Below, one piece after another: positions 8,706-16,833 of a DNA stretch of 64,000 nucleotides. The stretch comes from Pseudonocardia parietis (GTDB lineage: Bacteria; Actinomycetota; Actinomycetes; Mycobacteriales; Pseudonocardiaceae): NCBI RefSeq assembly GCF_017876315.1, contig NZ_JAGINU010000001.1:4960001-5024000 (forward strand), read 5' to 3'. Made by a program: the position numbers and the translations under genes. Under the pieces are notes generated by a model. That model was given only the letters and a program-made list of their open reading frames with translations, was not told where the DNA came from and searched no databases. The stretch's first letter is position 1; each line of letters begins with the position of its first letter.

Positions 8706-10277
8706 TCAGCCGGTCGGTACGGTGTCGTGTCCGACCCAGAGGTTCGAGCCCTCGATCTCGTAGCCGCGCCAGTGCGGCGCGGTGATCACGCCGGGCTTGC
8801 GCAGCCCGATGTAGGCGAGGTGGCCGCGGTCGGCGATCCGGTGCTGGATGCGGCGCAGCAGGTCGTCGCGGGCGGTGGTGTCGAGTTCGACGGCGACCCG
8901 GTCGATCAGGGCGTCGAGCTCCGGATCGGCGATGCCGCCGTGGTTGCGCTCGCCGCCGCTGCGGACGTAGCGGTTCAGCGGGCCCACGTAGTCGCCTCCG
9001 TAGGAGATGAACCCGTTCCCGGCGATCCCGGCGTCCCACCCGGTGTCCGGCTCCATGGCGTCGTCGAGGTCGGGAACCTGGCGGATGTCGACGCCGACGC
9101 CGAGCTCGGCCAGCTGCGCCTGCAGCGCGAGGGCGATGACGTCGGAGTCCGGCTGCTGCGGGTAGGTCAGCACGGAGATGCGCAGCTCGGCGCCGTCGCG
9201 CGTACGGGGGCCGTCGCCGTCGCGGGCCCAGCCGGCCTCGTCGAGCAGTCGCTCGGCCGCCGCGACGTCGGTGACCTGGGTCTTCTCCGCCCACGGGCGG
9301 GACTCGGCGTAGAGGCCGGTGGCGGGCAGGTACAGCCCGTTCATGACGTCCTCGGCGATCGCCCGGTAGTCGACGGCGGCGTACACGGCGCGCCGGACCC
9401 GCTCGTCGTCGAACGGGGTCTCGTGCTGGTTGAGGACGAGCTGGAACGTCGGCCCGGTGGGTTCGCCGGTGACGTAGAAGGCGTCGTCGCGGCCCTGAAG
9501 GGTCGGCGCGGTCGAGGTCGAGGGGTACAGCGCGATGTCGGCCTCACCGGCCTGCACCGCCTGGACCCGGGCCGATGCCTCGGGGACGAACTTGACGGTC
9601 AGGTCCGACAGCGCGGGCGAACCGTCCCGGTGGTCGGCGCGCGGGGACAGCCGGGCGGACGCCCCGTCGAGCGAGTCGACGACGAAGGGGCCGGTGTAGA
9701 TGCCGGCTCCGAGCAGGGCGGACACCGGAGCCCCGGACTCGCGGTGCGCCCGGTAGGCCGCGACGTCGTACACCGGGATCATCGCCTCGTCGGCGAGGAT
9801 CGCCGGGACGCCGGGTGTGGGCCGCGAGGTCGAGAGCGTGACCTCGAGCGGGCCGGTCGCGGCCGCGGTCGCGCCGGGCAGCGCATCGGCGAGCGTGGCG
9901 TTCTCGGCGAGCTGGAACGTGATCAGCTCGGCCAGCGCGGCGCCGTCGAGAGCGCGGCCGTTGACGAAGGAGGCGCCCTCGGGCAGCGTCAGCCGCCAGG
10001 TCGTCGGGCCGGTGGAGGCGAGATCCTCCAACACCCACGGCGTCGGCTCACCGGACCGCTCGGGACGCATGAGGAGCTCGACGTAGCCGAACTCCGGCCC
10101 CCAGAAACCGTTCTCCAGCGGATCGAGGTCGTCGATCGTGAACCCGGTGGCGAGCGTCAGGGTGGGTGGCCCGTCGCCGCCGGCGTCACCGCCCCCGGTC
10201 GTCTGCACACACCCACCGGTCAGTACGACGGCGGCCACGGCCGCGACCAGCCGGACCACGGTACGACGGGAGCTCAC
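8706..10277 (-). CDS. ABC transporter substrate-binding lipoprotein (SBP family 5)
   Basis: A 523-residue secreted, lipid-anchored solute-binding protein for peptides, nickel-chelates or similar ligands. The N-terminus is a lipoprotein signal peptide (SSRRTVVRLVAAVAAVVL) with lipobox-like LTGGC, Cys 23. The mature part has SBP_bac_5 features: a WRLTLPEGASFVNG strand, the EADIALYP segment and FDDERVRRAVYAAVDY. The GTG at 10277 is chosen because GAGGAGG lies just upstream; starting at 10358 would destroy the signal peptide. It is first in the four-gene importer operon. Confidence 0.9.
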   Translation of the reverse strand: MSSRRTVVRLVAAVAAVVLTGGCVQTTGGGDAGGDGPPTLTLATGFTIDDLDPLENGFWGPEFGYVELLMRPERSGEPTPWVLEDLASTGPTTWRLTLPEGASFVNGRALDGAALAELITFQLAENATLADALPGATAAATGPLEVTLSTSRPTPGVPAILADEAMIPVYDVAAYRAHRESGAPVSALLGAGIYTGPFVVDSLDGASARLSPRADHRDGSPALSDLTVKFVPEASARVQAVQAGEADIALYPSTSTAPTLQGRDDAFYVTGEPTGPTFQLVLNQHETPFDDERVRRAVYAAVDYRAIAEDVMNGLYLPATGLYAESRPWAEKTQVTDVAAAERLLDEAGWARDGDGPRTRDGAELRISVLTYPQQPDSDVIALALQAQLAELGVGVDIRQVPDLDDAMEPDTGWDAGIAGNGFISYGGDYVGPLNRYVRSGGERNHGGIADPELDALIDRVAVELDTTARDDLLRRIQHRIADRGHLAYIGLRKPGVITAPHWRGYEIEGSNLWVGHDTVPTG

Positions 10278-10349
10278 GAACCCTCCTCCTGGTCGGTCGG
10301 AGTACCGCGACAGACCGCGCGAGCGACCTGCACGACGAACCAATCGAGG

Positions 10350-10367
10350 ATTGATCATATCTTCAAT
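10350..10367 (-). promoter_or_regulatory. inverted repeat upstream of the ABC importer operon
   Basis: ATTGA (10350-10354) and TCAAT (10363-10367) form a perfect 5-base inverted repeat with an 8-base spacer, in an AT-rich patch standing out from GC-rich flanks, about 75 bases before the binding-protein start. This is where a promoter or repressor site of the operon would lie. No clean -35/-10 pair could be assigned and no regulator gene adjoins it. Confidence 0.4.
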
Positions 10368-10429
10368 TGTCGCTTCGGGAACCGCGGCGTCCGCGATGTC
10401 CTCGGGCGCCGTCGCAGTGGAGCGGTGGA

Positions 10430-11374
10430 TCAGCCGCGGGAACGCGCGGCCTCGATGTGGGCGCGCACACCGGCCTTCAGGTCGTAGCGCCGGTCGTAGC
10501 CGATGAGCTCGGCGAGGGCCTGGCCGCTGACCTGCGAGACCAGTCCCGCGACGTCGCGCTCACCATCGGAGGTGACCTCGATGCGCGCCTCCGGGACGAT
10601 CTCCCGCACCAGCGCGGCGAGCTCCCGCATGGTCGTCGCGTCGCCGCCGGTGTTGAAGAAGTGGCGATCGGTGAACGCGGCGGCGTCGATCTCCGCCAGC
10701 CGCACGAGCTGCTCCGCGACATCGTCGACGTGCACCAGGCTGATCCGCGCGTCGCCCCGGTCGACGGTGACGGTCTCGCCCACCGCCGCCTTCTCGATCA
10801 CCCCGGACAGCCAGCCCGACACGCCGCGGACGCCGCCGGGGCCGTAGACGGGGCTCGGCCGGATCCCGACCCCGAGCAGGCCGTGGGTCGTGCGGTACAC
10901 CTCGGCGAGGCGCTCGAGGTACTGCTTGCCCGCGCCGTAGAGCGGCATCCCCGGCGCGAGGTGGGTGGCCGCGTCCTCGGTGAGGGGGAGCTCGTCGGGC
11001 GCGTACATGTCGTCGGAGCCGTACACGGCGACCGAGCTCGCGAGCACCACCCGGTGCACTCCGAACAGCCGCGCCGCCTCCAGCACCGTCGCGGTGCCCT
11101 GCACGTTGAGCTGGGTCGCGGCGTACGGCCGCCGGTTCGTGGCCTCGCCGAGGCTGTACGCCAGGTGCACGATCACGTCCGCACCCGCGACCGCGTCCCC
11201 GACGTCGCCGAACGACATGACGTCGCCGCGGACGACATCGACGTCGCCCTCACTCGGCGACGTGGCCGGGTCGGGCGCCACGTCGAGCAGCCGGACGGAG
11301 TGTCCGCGCCCCGCCAGGAGCCGTCCGGTGGTGCCCCCGATGATGCCGGTGCCCCCGGTGATCAGGACCTGCAT
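10430..11374 (-). CDS. NAD-dependent epimerase/dehydratase family protein
   Basis: A 314-residue extended SDR enzyme. The N-terminus has the Rossmann loop GGTGIIG (residues 7-13), a charged cofactor-proximal segment (DVAPDPATS), the VIVHLAYS region, a catalytic YGAGK (YxxxK) and the later RPSPVYGPGG segment. An excellent GAGGAGGAG site precedes the ATG at 11374. It lies 32 bases downstream of the flavin monooxygenase on the same strand, probably in one operon with the TetR gene at 12721-13311. Its substrate need not be a nucleotide sugar; many members act on ketones or terpenoids. Confidence 0.87.
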   Translation of the reverse strand: MQVLITGGTGIIGGTTGRLLAGRGHSVRLLDVAPDPATSPSEGDVDVVRGDVMSFGDVGDAVAGADVIVHLAYSLGEATNRRPYAATQLNVQGTATVLEAARLFGVHRVVLASSVAVYGSDDMYAPDELPLTEDAATHLAPGMPLYGAGKQYLERLAEVYRTTHGLLGVGIRPSPVYGPGGVRGVSGWLSGVIEKAAVGETVTVDRGDARISLVHVDDVAEQLVRLAEIDAAAFTDRHFFNTGGDATTMRELAALVREIVPEARIEVTSDGERDVAGLVSQVSGQALAELIGYDRRYDLKAGVRAHIEAARSRG

Positions 11375-11406
11375 GTCTCCTCCTCGAGTTCCGAGCCGTG
11401 GTGCGG

Positions 11407-12678
11407 TCAGGCCGCCATGTCCTGTTGGAGCTGTCCGGCGTAGTCGCGGAAGTCGACCTCGAGCCGGTACCGCCGGGAACCGACGAAGCTCTTCTCGACC
11501 CAGCGGCGGTGGGTCGAGATCTCCTCGGCCATCGCCCCCTTGCCCGGCAGCGCGACCTCGCCGGTCAGCGCGCGGGCGATCCACCGCCCCTGGATCTCGA
11601 CCAGCGGGATGGTCGGCCCGACCGGCTGCACGAGCCCGGCGAAGTACAGCCCGGGGGCGTCCGGGTGCAGCATCCGGCGGTAGAGCCGCCCGCCGCCCTC
11701 GGCCCCGGTCACGAGGTCCTCGGGCAGGAAGGGGAACGACGCGTCGTACCCGGTCGCGTAGATCACCACGTCGGAGTCGACGGTGGTGCCGTCGGTGAAC
11801 CGCACCCGATCACCGTCGAGCGCGGCGATGTCGGGGCGCATCCGGATCCAGTCGTAGGCCACGTACTGCAGCAGCTCCTGGCCGATGGTCGCGTGCTCGC
11901 GGTGGATCGGGTGCTGTGGCCGGGGCACCCCGAACCGCTCCTGCGGGCCGACCGCGACGCGGGCGAGCAGCTTGACGAGGTTGCGGGCGAGCGGGGTCGG
12001 CAGCTTCAGGGTCCGCATGAAGAACCCCGACCAGCGGTCCGTCGGCACCCCGAACAGGTACTTGGGCAGGATCCAGGCACTGCGCCGGGTCGACAGGTGG
12101 ACCTGGCCGGCGACGCGGGCGAGATCGACGGCGATGTCGCACCCCGAGTTGCCCATGCCGACCACGACCACGGACTTCCCGCTGAACGGCTCCGGGGTCC
12201 GGTACTCGTGGGAGTGCAGCTCCTGGCCGTCGAAGGTCCCGGGGAAGCTCGGACGGCGAGGCACGCTGAGGTGGCCGTTCGCCACGACCACGGCGTCGTA
12301 CTCGCCGCTGCCCCTGTCGGTGGCGACCGTCCAGCGATCGCCCACCTGCTCGACGCCGGTGACCTCCGTCGAGGTGCGCACCCGGCCGGCCACGTCGAAC
12401 TCGGCGGCGTAGCGCTCGAGGTACTCGAGCACCTGCCTCGCCCGCAGGTACGCCGGCCAGCCGCCCGGCACCGGGAAGTCCGGATAGGCGAGGCTGCGGG
12501 AGCTGGTGTCGATCTGCAGCGAGCGGTAGGCGGACGACGTCCCGCTGTCGTTGTCGTAACGCCACAGACCGCCGAGAGCGGACCCCTTCTCGAACCAGTC
12601 GAAGTCCACACCCTGCTGGGCCAGGCTCTTGGCCACGGTGACCCCGGAGGCGCCGGCGCCCACGATGCACGCTTTCAT
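11407..12678 (-). CDS. flavin-dependent monooxygenase, FMO/BVMO class
   Basis: A 423-residue single-component class B flavoprotein monooxygenase. It has an FAD loop GAGASG (residues 7-12) at the extreme N-terminus, a second Rossmann loop GMGNSG for NADPH and, between them, FDGQELHSHEY, matching the FMO fingerprint FxGxxxHxxxY rather than the Baeyer-Villiger form ending in W. ATGYD near the C-terminal third is also typical. It would oxygenate a nucleophilic N, S or ketone substrate. Flanked by TetR upstream and the epimerase downstream with gaps of 42 and 32 bases. Confidence 0.9.
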   Translation of the reverse strand: MKACIVGAGASGVTVAKSLAQQGVDFDWFEKGSALGGLWRYDNDSGTSSAYRSLQIDTSSRSLAYPDFPVPGGWPAYLRARQVLEYLERYAAEFDVAGRVRTSTEVTGVEQVGDRWTVATDRGSGEYDAVVVANGHLSVPRRPSFPGTFDGQELHSHEYRTPEPFSGKSVVVVGMGNSGCDIAVDLARVAGQVHLSTRRSAWILPKYLFGVPTDRWSGFFMRTLKLPTPLARNLVKLLARVAVGPQERFGVPRPQHPIHREHATIGQELLQYVAYDWIRMRPDIAALDGDRVRFTDGTTVDSDVVIYATGYDASFPFLPEDLVTGAEGGGRLYRRMLHPDAPGLYFAGLVQPVGPTIPLVEIQGRWIARALTGEVALPGKGAMAEEISTHRRWVEKSFVGSRRYRLEVDFRDYAGQLQQDMAA

Positions 12679-12720
12679 CTCTACCCGCTTCTGTTTCTCG
12701 TACCGGAGAAGTCTCGAGGT

Positions 12721-13311
12721 TCAGGCCGAAATACCATTCATCAGCAGATTCCAGAAACGATCGGCCACCTCGTCCGCCGACAGCGGGCCACTGCGCCGGA
12801 ACCACTGGTAGGTCCAGTTCATCAACGACAGCGCCGCAATACTCGTCAGTTCCGGGTCGAGATCGCCGAACTCGCCCGCCTCGACACCCGCCTCGAGCAC
12901 GGCCGTGACCATCCCCCGGTACCGGGTGCGTTGCGCCGCCACCGACGTCCGGGCGTCCAGCGGCAGCTCGCGGGCACTCTCGAAGAAGATCCGTAGATAG
13001 CCCGGATGGGACTCCATCAGGCCGATGACGTCGTGCATCATGGCCCGCAACTGCTCGCGCGGGGCCGGCCGACCCGCTTCGAGCCGTTCCTCCTGGCGCC
13101 CGATCACCACGGACATCAACGTCTCGTGCAACTCGACGAGAATGTCGTCCTTGCTGCGGAAGTAGTGGTACAGCGAGGGCTTGCGGAGACCGGCGCGATC
13201 GGCGATGGACTGCATCGACGTCTCGTGATAACCACGCCGATCGAAGAGTTCCGCGGCGACCTCGATGATCTGCGCGCGCCGCGTGTTACCCGATCCACCC
13301 TCGCCGACCAC
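12721..13311 (-). CDS. TetR/AcrR family transcriptional regulator
   Basis: A 196-residue repressor with a textbook helix-turn-helix (TSMQSIADRAGLRKPSLYHYFRSKDDIL begins near residue 32, quoted here in part: SIADRAGLRKPSLYHYF). The C-terminal region resembles TetR proteins that sense acyl-CoA or aromatic ligands, judged loosely by eye. GTG start at 13311. It is first of three same-strand genes with the monooxygenase and epimerase, so it likely autoregulates the operon through the inverted repeat at 13344-13365. Confidence 0.9.
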   Translation of the reverse strand: MVGEGGSGNTRRAQIIEVAAELFDRRGYHETSMQSIADRAGLRKPSLYHYFRSKDDILVELHETLMSVVIGRQEERLEAGRPAPREQLRAMMHDVIGLMESHPGYLRIFFESARELPLDARTSVAAQRTRYRGMVTAVLEAGVEAGEFGDLDPELTSIAALSLMNWTYQWFRRSGPLSADEVADRFWNLLMNGISA

Positions 13312-13343
13312 GGCCGAACCATAGCAGCAGATCTGTCGACCGA

Positions 13344-13365
13344 CCGGACGGTAGGAACCGTTCGG
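13344..13365 (-). promoter_or_regulatory. TetR operator candidate
   Basis: CCGGACGGT (13344-13352), a 4-base spacer and ACCGTTCGG (13357-13365) form an inverted repeat with 8 of 9 matching positions, 33 bases upstream of the TetR start. Size and symmetry suit a TetR dimer. It lies between this TetR gene and the end of the next one (13375), so it most probably serves the 13311-10430 operon. Confidence 0.55.
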
Positions 13366-13374
13366 ACGCTCGCG

Positions 13375-14010
13375 CTAAGCCTGCTGCTCCCGGCCACCCC
13401 GCGACAGCTCGTCGCCCTGGTCGCCGCTGTGGCCCGACAGGAGTGTCGCGGCGATCTCCCCGGCCAGCTCGACCGCCACCGTGGGCACGCCCGCGGCAGC
13501 GAGGTGGCGCCGCACGAGCGCGAGCGGCGCGTCCACGACGGCCATGAGGATGCGGGCACGATCCGCGGCGGGGAACCGCCCGATGAACTGCGTCAGCGCA
13601 TCGTTCAGGCGCACGTCGAGCTCGTCCGCCTCGGCGAGGATCGCCGGTGCGCAGTCGTCGGCGACGAGGTCCGCGCGACCGTACCGGGCCAGCACCGTCG
13701 CGGCCTGCGGGTTCCGCGCGCTCCACTCCACCACGTGGCGCGCCGCGGCGACACCGGCCGCGACGGGGTCGCCGGCGGTGTCGTCATCAGTCGTCAGGAA
13801 CGGCAGGAAACCGTCCTGGAAGTCGCGGACGGGACTGAGCCACGCGGCGGCGAGCAGGTCCCGGCGCGTGGCGAAGCGGTGGTACACCGATCCGCTCGGT
13901 GCGCCGACCGCGCGGGCGACGGCGGTCGCGCCGGCGGCATCGGGGCCGCCCGAAGCGACCAGCCGGATGGCGGCTTCCACGAGCTGCTCGGAGGCGAACT
14001 TGACGGGCAT
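13375..14010 (-). CDS. TetR family transcriptional regulator
   Basis: A 211-residue regulator. The helix-turn-helix reads AGATAVARAVGAPSGSVYHRF (about residues 27-47, quoted in part: VARAVGAPSGSVYHRF), and the C-terminus is rich in Gly and Glu. I chose the ATG at 14010 (MPVKFASEQ); the GTG at 14058 would run through the operator repeats at 14020-14056. It is divergent from the SRPBCC gene at 14079, which is the obvious target. Confidence 0.85.
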   Translation of the reverse strand: MPVKFASEQLVEAAIRLVASGGPDAAGATAVARAVGAPSGSVYHRFATRRDLLAAAWLSPVRDFQDGFLPFLTTDDDTAGDPVAAGVAAARHVVEWSARNPQAATVLARYGRADLVADDCAPAILAEADELDVRLNDALTQFIGRFPAADRARILMAVVDAPLALVRRHLAAAGVPTVAVELAGEIAATLLSGHSGDQGDELSRGGREQQA

Positions 14011-14019
14011 CGGCACGAA

Positions 14020-14056
14020 GTAGAGACTACCCTCCACAATCGAACTAGAGACTACC
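14020..14056. promoter_or_regulatory. two direct operator copies between TetR and SRPBCC genes
   Basis: TAGAGACTACC occurs at 14021-14031 and again at 14046-14056, a 25-base period. Each copy contains the palindrome TAG-AGA-CTA, and the first extends to GTAG-AGA-CTAC. Two dyads in the 68-base divergent promoter region are what a repressor controlling both genes would use. The patch is also less GC-rich than its flanks. Confidence 0.6.
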
Positions 14057-14078
14057 ATCTAGATCCTGGGAGGGCGAA

Positions 14079-14597
14079 GTGCGAGTCCACGACGTGCACA
14101 GCCGGGTACTGCCGGTCGATCTCGATGCGGCGGGTGCGCTCATCGACACTCTCGCCGGGCCCGACGATCGCTTGTGGCCGCACGAGCGGTGGCCGGCGAT
14201 GCGGCTCGACCGGCCCCTGCGCGTCGGTGCGCGTGGTGGGCACGGGCCGATCGGCTACCGGGTCGAGGAGTACGTGCCCGGCCGTCGGGTGCGGTTCGCG
14301 TTCCTGCGCCCGAAGGGGTTGCACGGCTACCACGAGTGGGAGGTCGAGCCCCGCGGTGCCGACACGGTGCTGCGCCACGTCCTGGCGGCCGACACCGTCG
14401 GCGTGACCGTACTGAGCTGGCCGTTGCTGTGGCGGCCGCTGCATGACGCACTCATCGACGACGGACTGGAGAAGGCCGGTGTCGAGTCGGGTGCCGGCTG
14501 TTCGCGGACTCCGTGGTCGCGGTGGGTGCGCACGCTGCGCTGGACCGTCGAGCGTGCCGGCATTGCCGGCTCCCCACCCCGGCTCACCGCGATCTGA
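14079..14597 (+). CDS. SRPBCC family protein
   Basis: A 172-residue protein. It has a region consistent with the START/Bet v1-like ligand-binding fold: RLWPHERWPAMRLDRPL, then GPIGYRVEEYVPGRRVRFAF and HGYHEWEVEPRGADTVLRH as beta strands, then a C-terminal helix. The function is unknown; such proteins bind or modify small hydrophobic molecules. The GTG at 14079 has GGGAGGG 4 bases upstream. It is controlled in all likelihood by the divergent TetR. Confidence 0.75.
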   Translation: MRVHDVHSRVLPVDLDAAGALIDTLAGPDDRLWPHERWPAMRLDRPLRVGARGGHGPIGYRVEEYVPGRRVRFAFLRPKGLHGYHEWEVEPRGADTVLRHVLAADTVGVTVLSWPLLWRPLHDALIDDGLEKAGVESGAGCSRTPWSRWVRTLRWTVERAGIAGSPPRLTAI

Positions 14598-14606
14598 GCT
14601 GAGAGA

Positions 14607-14672
14607 GCCGCACGAGGGGCACACCAGGGCTGCCCGGCCATGATCGAACAGCTCTGATGTGCCCCTCGCGGC
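14607..14672. terminator. bidirectional hairpin terminator
   Basis: GCCGCACGAGGGGCACA (14607-14623) pairs with TGTGCCCCTCGCGGC (14658-14672) over 15 bases with small bulges. The 34-base loop holds a further partial stem (AGGGCTG with CAGCTCT). It sits between the convergent SRPBCC and lyase genes. No U tract is present, as usual in this group. Confidence 0.65.
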
Positions 14673-14678
14673 ACGTGA

Positions 14679-15599
14679 TCAGGCCCGTGGGCCCGCCGTC
14701 CACGGGAATGCGGTGGCCGTGGAGCGCACGCCCTGGGCGGCGCGGGACCGGTTCGGCTCCCCCAGCTCCGCGAGCAGGTCCTCCGACTCGGAGACGAGGT
14801 CCGCCAGCACCTCCGGCGTCAACCAGCCGGGGCGCAGCGCGAACAGCAGGTCCTCGCTGGCGGTGTTCCCGCTGGCCCCCGGCGCGAACGGGCAGCCGCC
14901 CAGCCCGCCGAGCGCCCCGTCGAGCAAGGTCGCGCCACCCGCGACGGCGGCGAGCGCGTTCGCCACGCCCTGGCCCCAGGTGTCGTGCCCGTGGAAGGCG
15001 ACCCGGCGGTCACCGGCCACCCCGGCCACGCGCGCGACCAGCGAGCCGACCTCGGACGGGATCGCCTGCCCGAGCGTGTCGCAGACGACGACGTCGCACG
15101 AGCCCGCCGTGCGCGGGTCGGCCACGATCTCGACGACGCGATCCGGATCGACCGGGCCGTCGAACGGGCAGCTGAACGCGGTCGCCAGGCAGAGCTGGAT
15201 CCGGCCGCCCGCCTCCCGGGCGATCGCGACCGCGTCCGGCATCGCGTCCAGCGACACCGCGGTGTCACGGCCGATGTTGGCGTTGTTGTGGGCGTCGGAG
15301 ACCGAGAAGCAGTACTGGACGTTGCGCGCCCCGGCGGCGACGGCCTTCTGCACGTGGCGCGGGGTCGCGACCCACACCCAGCAGCGCTCCAGCTCCTCGG
15401 GGGTGAGCGCGGCGACGACGTCGAGGGTGTCCGCCAGCGGCGGCACCAGGTCCCCGCGGGCCAGCGACCCGATCTCCAGCTCCGGCACGCCCGCGGCCAG
15501 CAGCGAGCGCACGAGCGCGATCTTGCGCTCGGTGGACAACGGCTTGCCGGTGAGCTGCAGGCCGTCCCGCAGCGTCACGTCCCTCAGTTGCACGTCCAT
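14679..15599 (-). CDS. hydroxymethylglutaryl-CoA lyase family protein
   Basis: A 306-residue TIM-barrel HMGL-like protein, somewhat typical of HMG-CoA or citramalyl-CoA-type lyases that split a 3-hydroxyacyl-CoA to a keto acid or acetoacetate plus acetyl-CoA. Seen: RDVTLRDGLQ with the metal-binding Asp and catalytic Arg, SVSDAHNNANIGR, CDTLGQAIP, the metal-ligand FHGHDTWGQG and GGLGGCPFAPGASGN with the catalytic-loop Cys. Its ATG directly follows the CoA-transferase stop with no gap. The transferase probably makes its CoA-ester substrate. Confidence 0.87.
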   Translation of the reverse strand: MDVQLRDVTLRDGLQLTGKPLSTERKIALVRSLLAAGVPELEIGSLARGDLVPPLADTLDVVAALTPEELERCWVWVATPRHVQKAVAAGARNVQYCFSVSDAHNNANIGRDTAVSLDAMPDAVAIAREAGGRIQLCLATAFSCPFDGPVDPDRVVEIVADPRTAGSCDVVVCDTLGQAIPSEVGSLVARVAGVAGDRRVAFHGHDTWGQGVANALAAVAGGATLLDGALGGLGGCPFAPGASGNTASEDLLFALRPGWLTPEVLADLVSESEDLLAELGEPNRSRAAQGVRSTATAFPWTAGPRA

Positions 15600-16817
15600 T
15601 CAGGACTCCTCTCCGGCCGCGGCGCGGATCCGGTCGTCGGGATACCCGAGCAGCCCGCCCAGGACGTCGGCGGTGTCCGCGCCCAGGTCGGGCCCGACGT
15701 GCCGGATCGGCACCGAGGTGCCGTCCAGCACGGGCACGACGCCCGGGAAACCGACCCGGGTGGGCTCGGTGCCGCCGGCGTCGACGTCGAAGTACTGGAC
15801 CATGTTGCGGGCCCGGAGCTGCTCGTCGGCGACGATGTCGGCCGCGGCGTGGATCGGCCCGGCCGGCACGCCCGCCTCCTCCAGGAGGGCGAGCACCTCG
15901 TCGCGGGGCAGCGACCGCGTCCACGCCTCGATCGCCGCGTCGAGCTCGTCGCGGCGCTGCCAGCGGCCGGCGTTCGACGCGAGATCGGGCTCCGTCCCCA
16001 GCTCCGGACGCCCGATGACCTGCATGAACCGGCCGTAGATCGAGTCCCCGTTGCCGGCGATGACGACGCTGCCGCCGTCGCCGCACTCGTAGGCGTTGGA
16101 CGGGGCGATGCCCTCCATCCGGCCGCCGACGCGGCGCCGCTCCACCCCGTAGGCCAGGTGATCGGGTACCAGCGACTCCATCACCGAGAACACCGCCTCG
16201 TTCAGCGCGATGTCCATCGAGCGCCGGTCGAGCGGCGGCCGGTCGGTGCTCGACTCGCGCTGGAAGAGGCCCATCACCGCGGAGAAGGCGCCGTAGAGCC
16301 CGGCGATCGAGTCGCCGATCGACACCCCGGTCCGCGACGGCGGCCGGTCCTCCTCCCCGACCAGCGCGCGCAGTCCGCCCATCGCCTCGGCGACGGCGGC
16401 GAAGCCGGGCCGCGCCGACAGCGGGCCGGTCTGCCCGAACGCGGAGATCCGGACGAGCACGACGTCGGGGTTGGCGGCGTCGAGCTCGCCCGGGCCGAGA
16501 CCCCACTTCTCCAGCGTGCCCGGGCGGAAGTTCTCCAGCACGACGTCCGACCGGCGGGTGAGATCGAGGACGGCCTCCCGACCGGCGTCGGAGCGCATGT
16601 CGAGCGTGATCGAGCGCTTGTTGCGGTTGAGCGTCCGGTAGAGCATCGAGGTGTCGCCCGCGTAGAGCCGCCAGTTGCGCAGCTCGTCACCGGTGCGCGG
16701 TCGCTCGACCTTGACCACGTCGGCACCGAAGTCGGCCAGCAGACGGCCCGCGGTCGGCGCCGCGATGTAGTTCCCCAGCTCCAATACCCGGACGCCGGAC
16801 AGCGGCAGATCGGACAC
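15600..16817 (-). CDS. CaiB/BaiF (class III) CoA-transferase
   Basis: A 405-residue family III CoA-transferase, normal length. N-terminal GVRVLELGNYIAAPTAGRLL and ADFGADVVKVE are family signatures; NRNKRSITLDM and FRPGTLEKWG follow. The catalytic Asp is expected in TGVSIGDSIAGLYGA. These enzymes move CoA between carboxylic acids through an aspartyl-CoA anhydride. With the HMGL-like lyase directly downstream and a GntP permease 17 bases upstream, the likely job is activating an imported hydroxy-dicarboxylic acid (citramalate or 3-hydroxy-3-methylglutarate type). Confidence 0.88.
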   Translation of the reverse strand: MSDLPLSGVRVLELGNYIAAPTAGRLLADFGADVVKVERPRTGDELRNWRLYAGDTSMLYRTLNRNKRSITLDMRSDAGREAVLDLTRRSDVVLENFRPGTLEKWGLGPGELDAANPDVVLVRISAFGQTGPLSARPGFAAVAEAMGGLRALVGEEDRPPSRTGVSIGDSIAGLYGAFSAVMGLFQRESSTDRPPLDRRSMDIALNEAVFSVMESLVPDHLAYGVERRRVGGRMEGIAPSNAYECGDGGSVVIAGNGDSIYGRFMQVIGRPELGTEPDLASNAGRWQRRDELDAAIEAWTRSLPRDEVLALLEEAGVPAGPIHAAADIVADEQLRARNMVQYFDVDAGGTEPTRVGFPGVVPVLDGTSVPIRHVGPDLGADTADVLGGLLGYPDDRIRAAAGEES

Positions 16818-16833
16818 GGGTCGCCCCTTTCAG

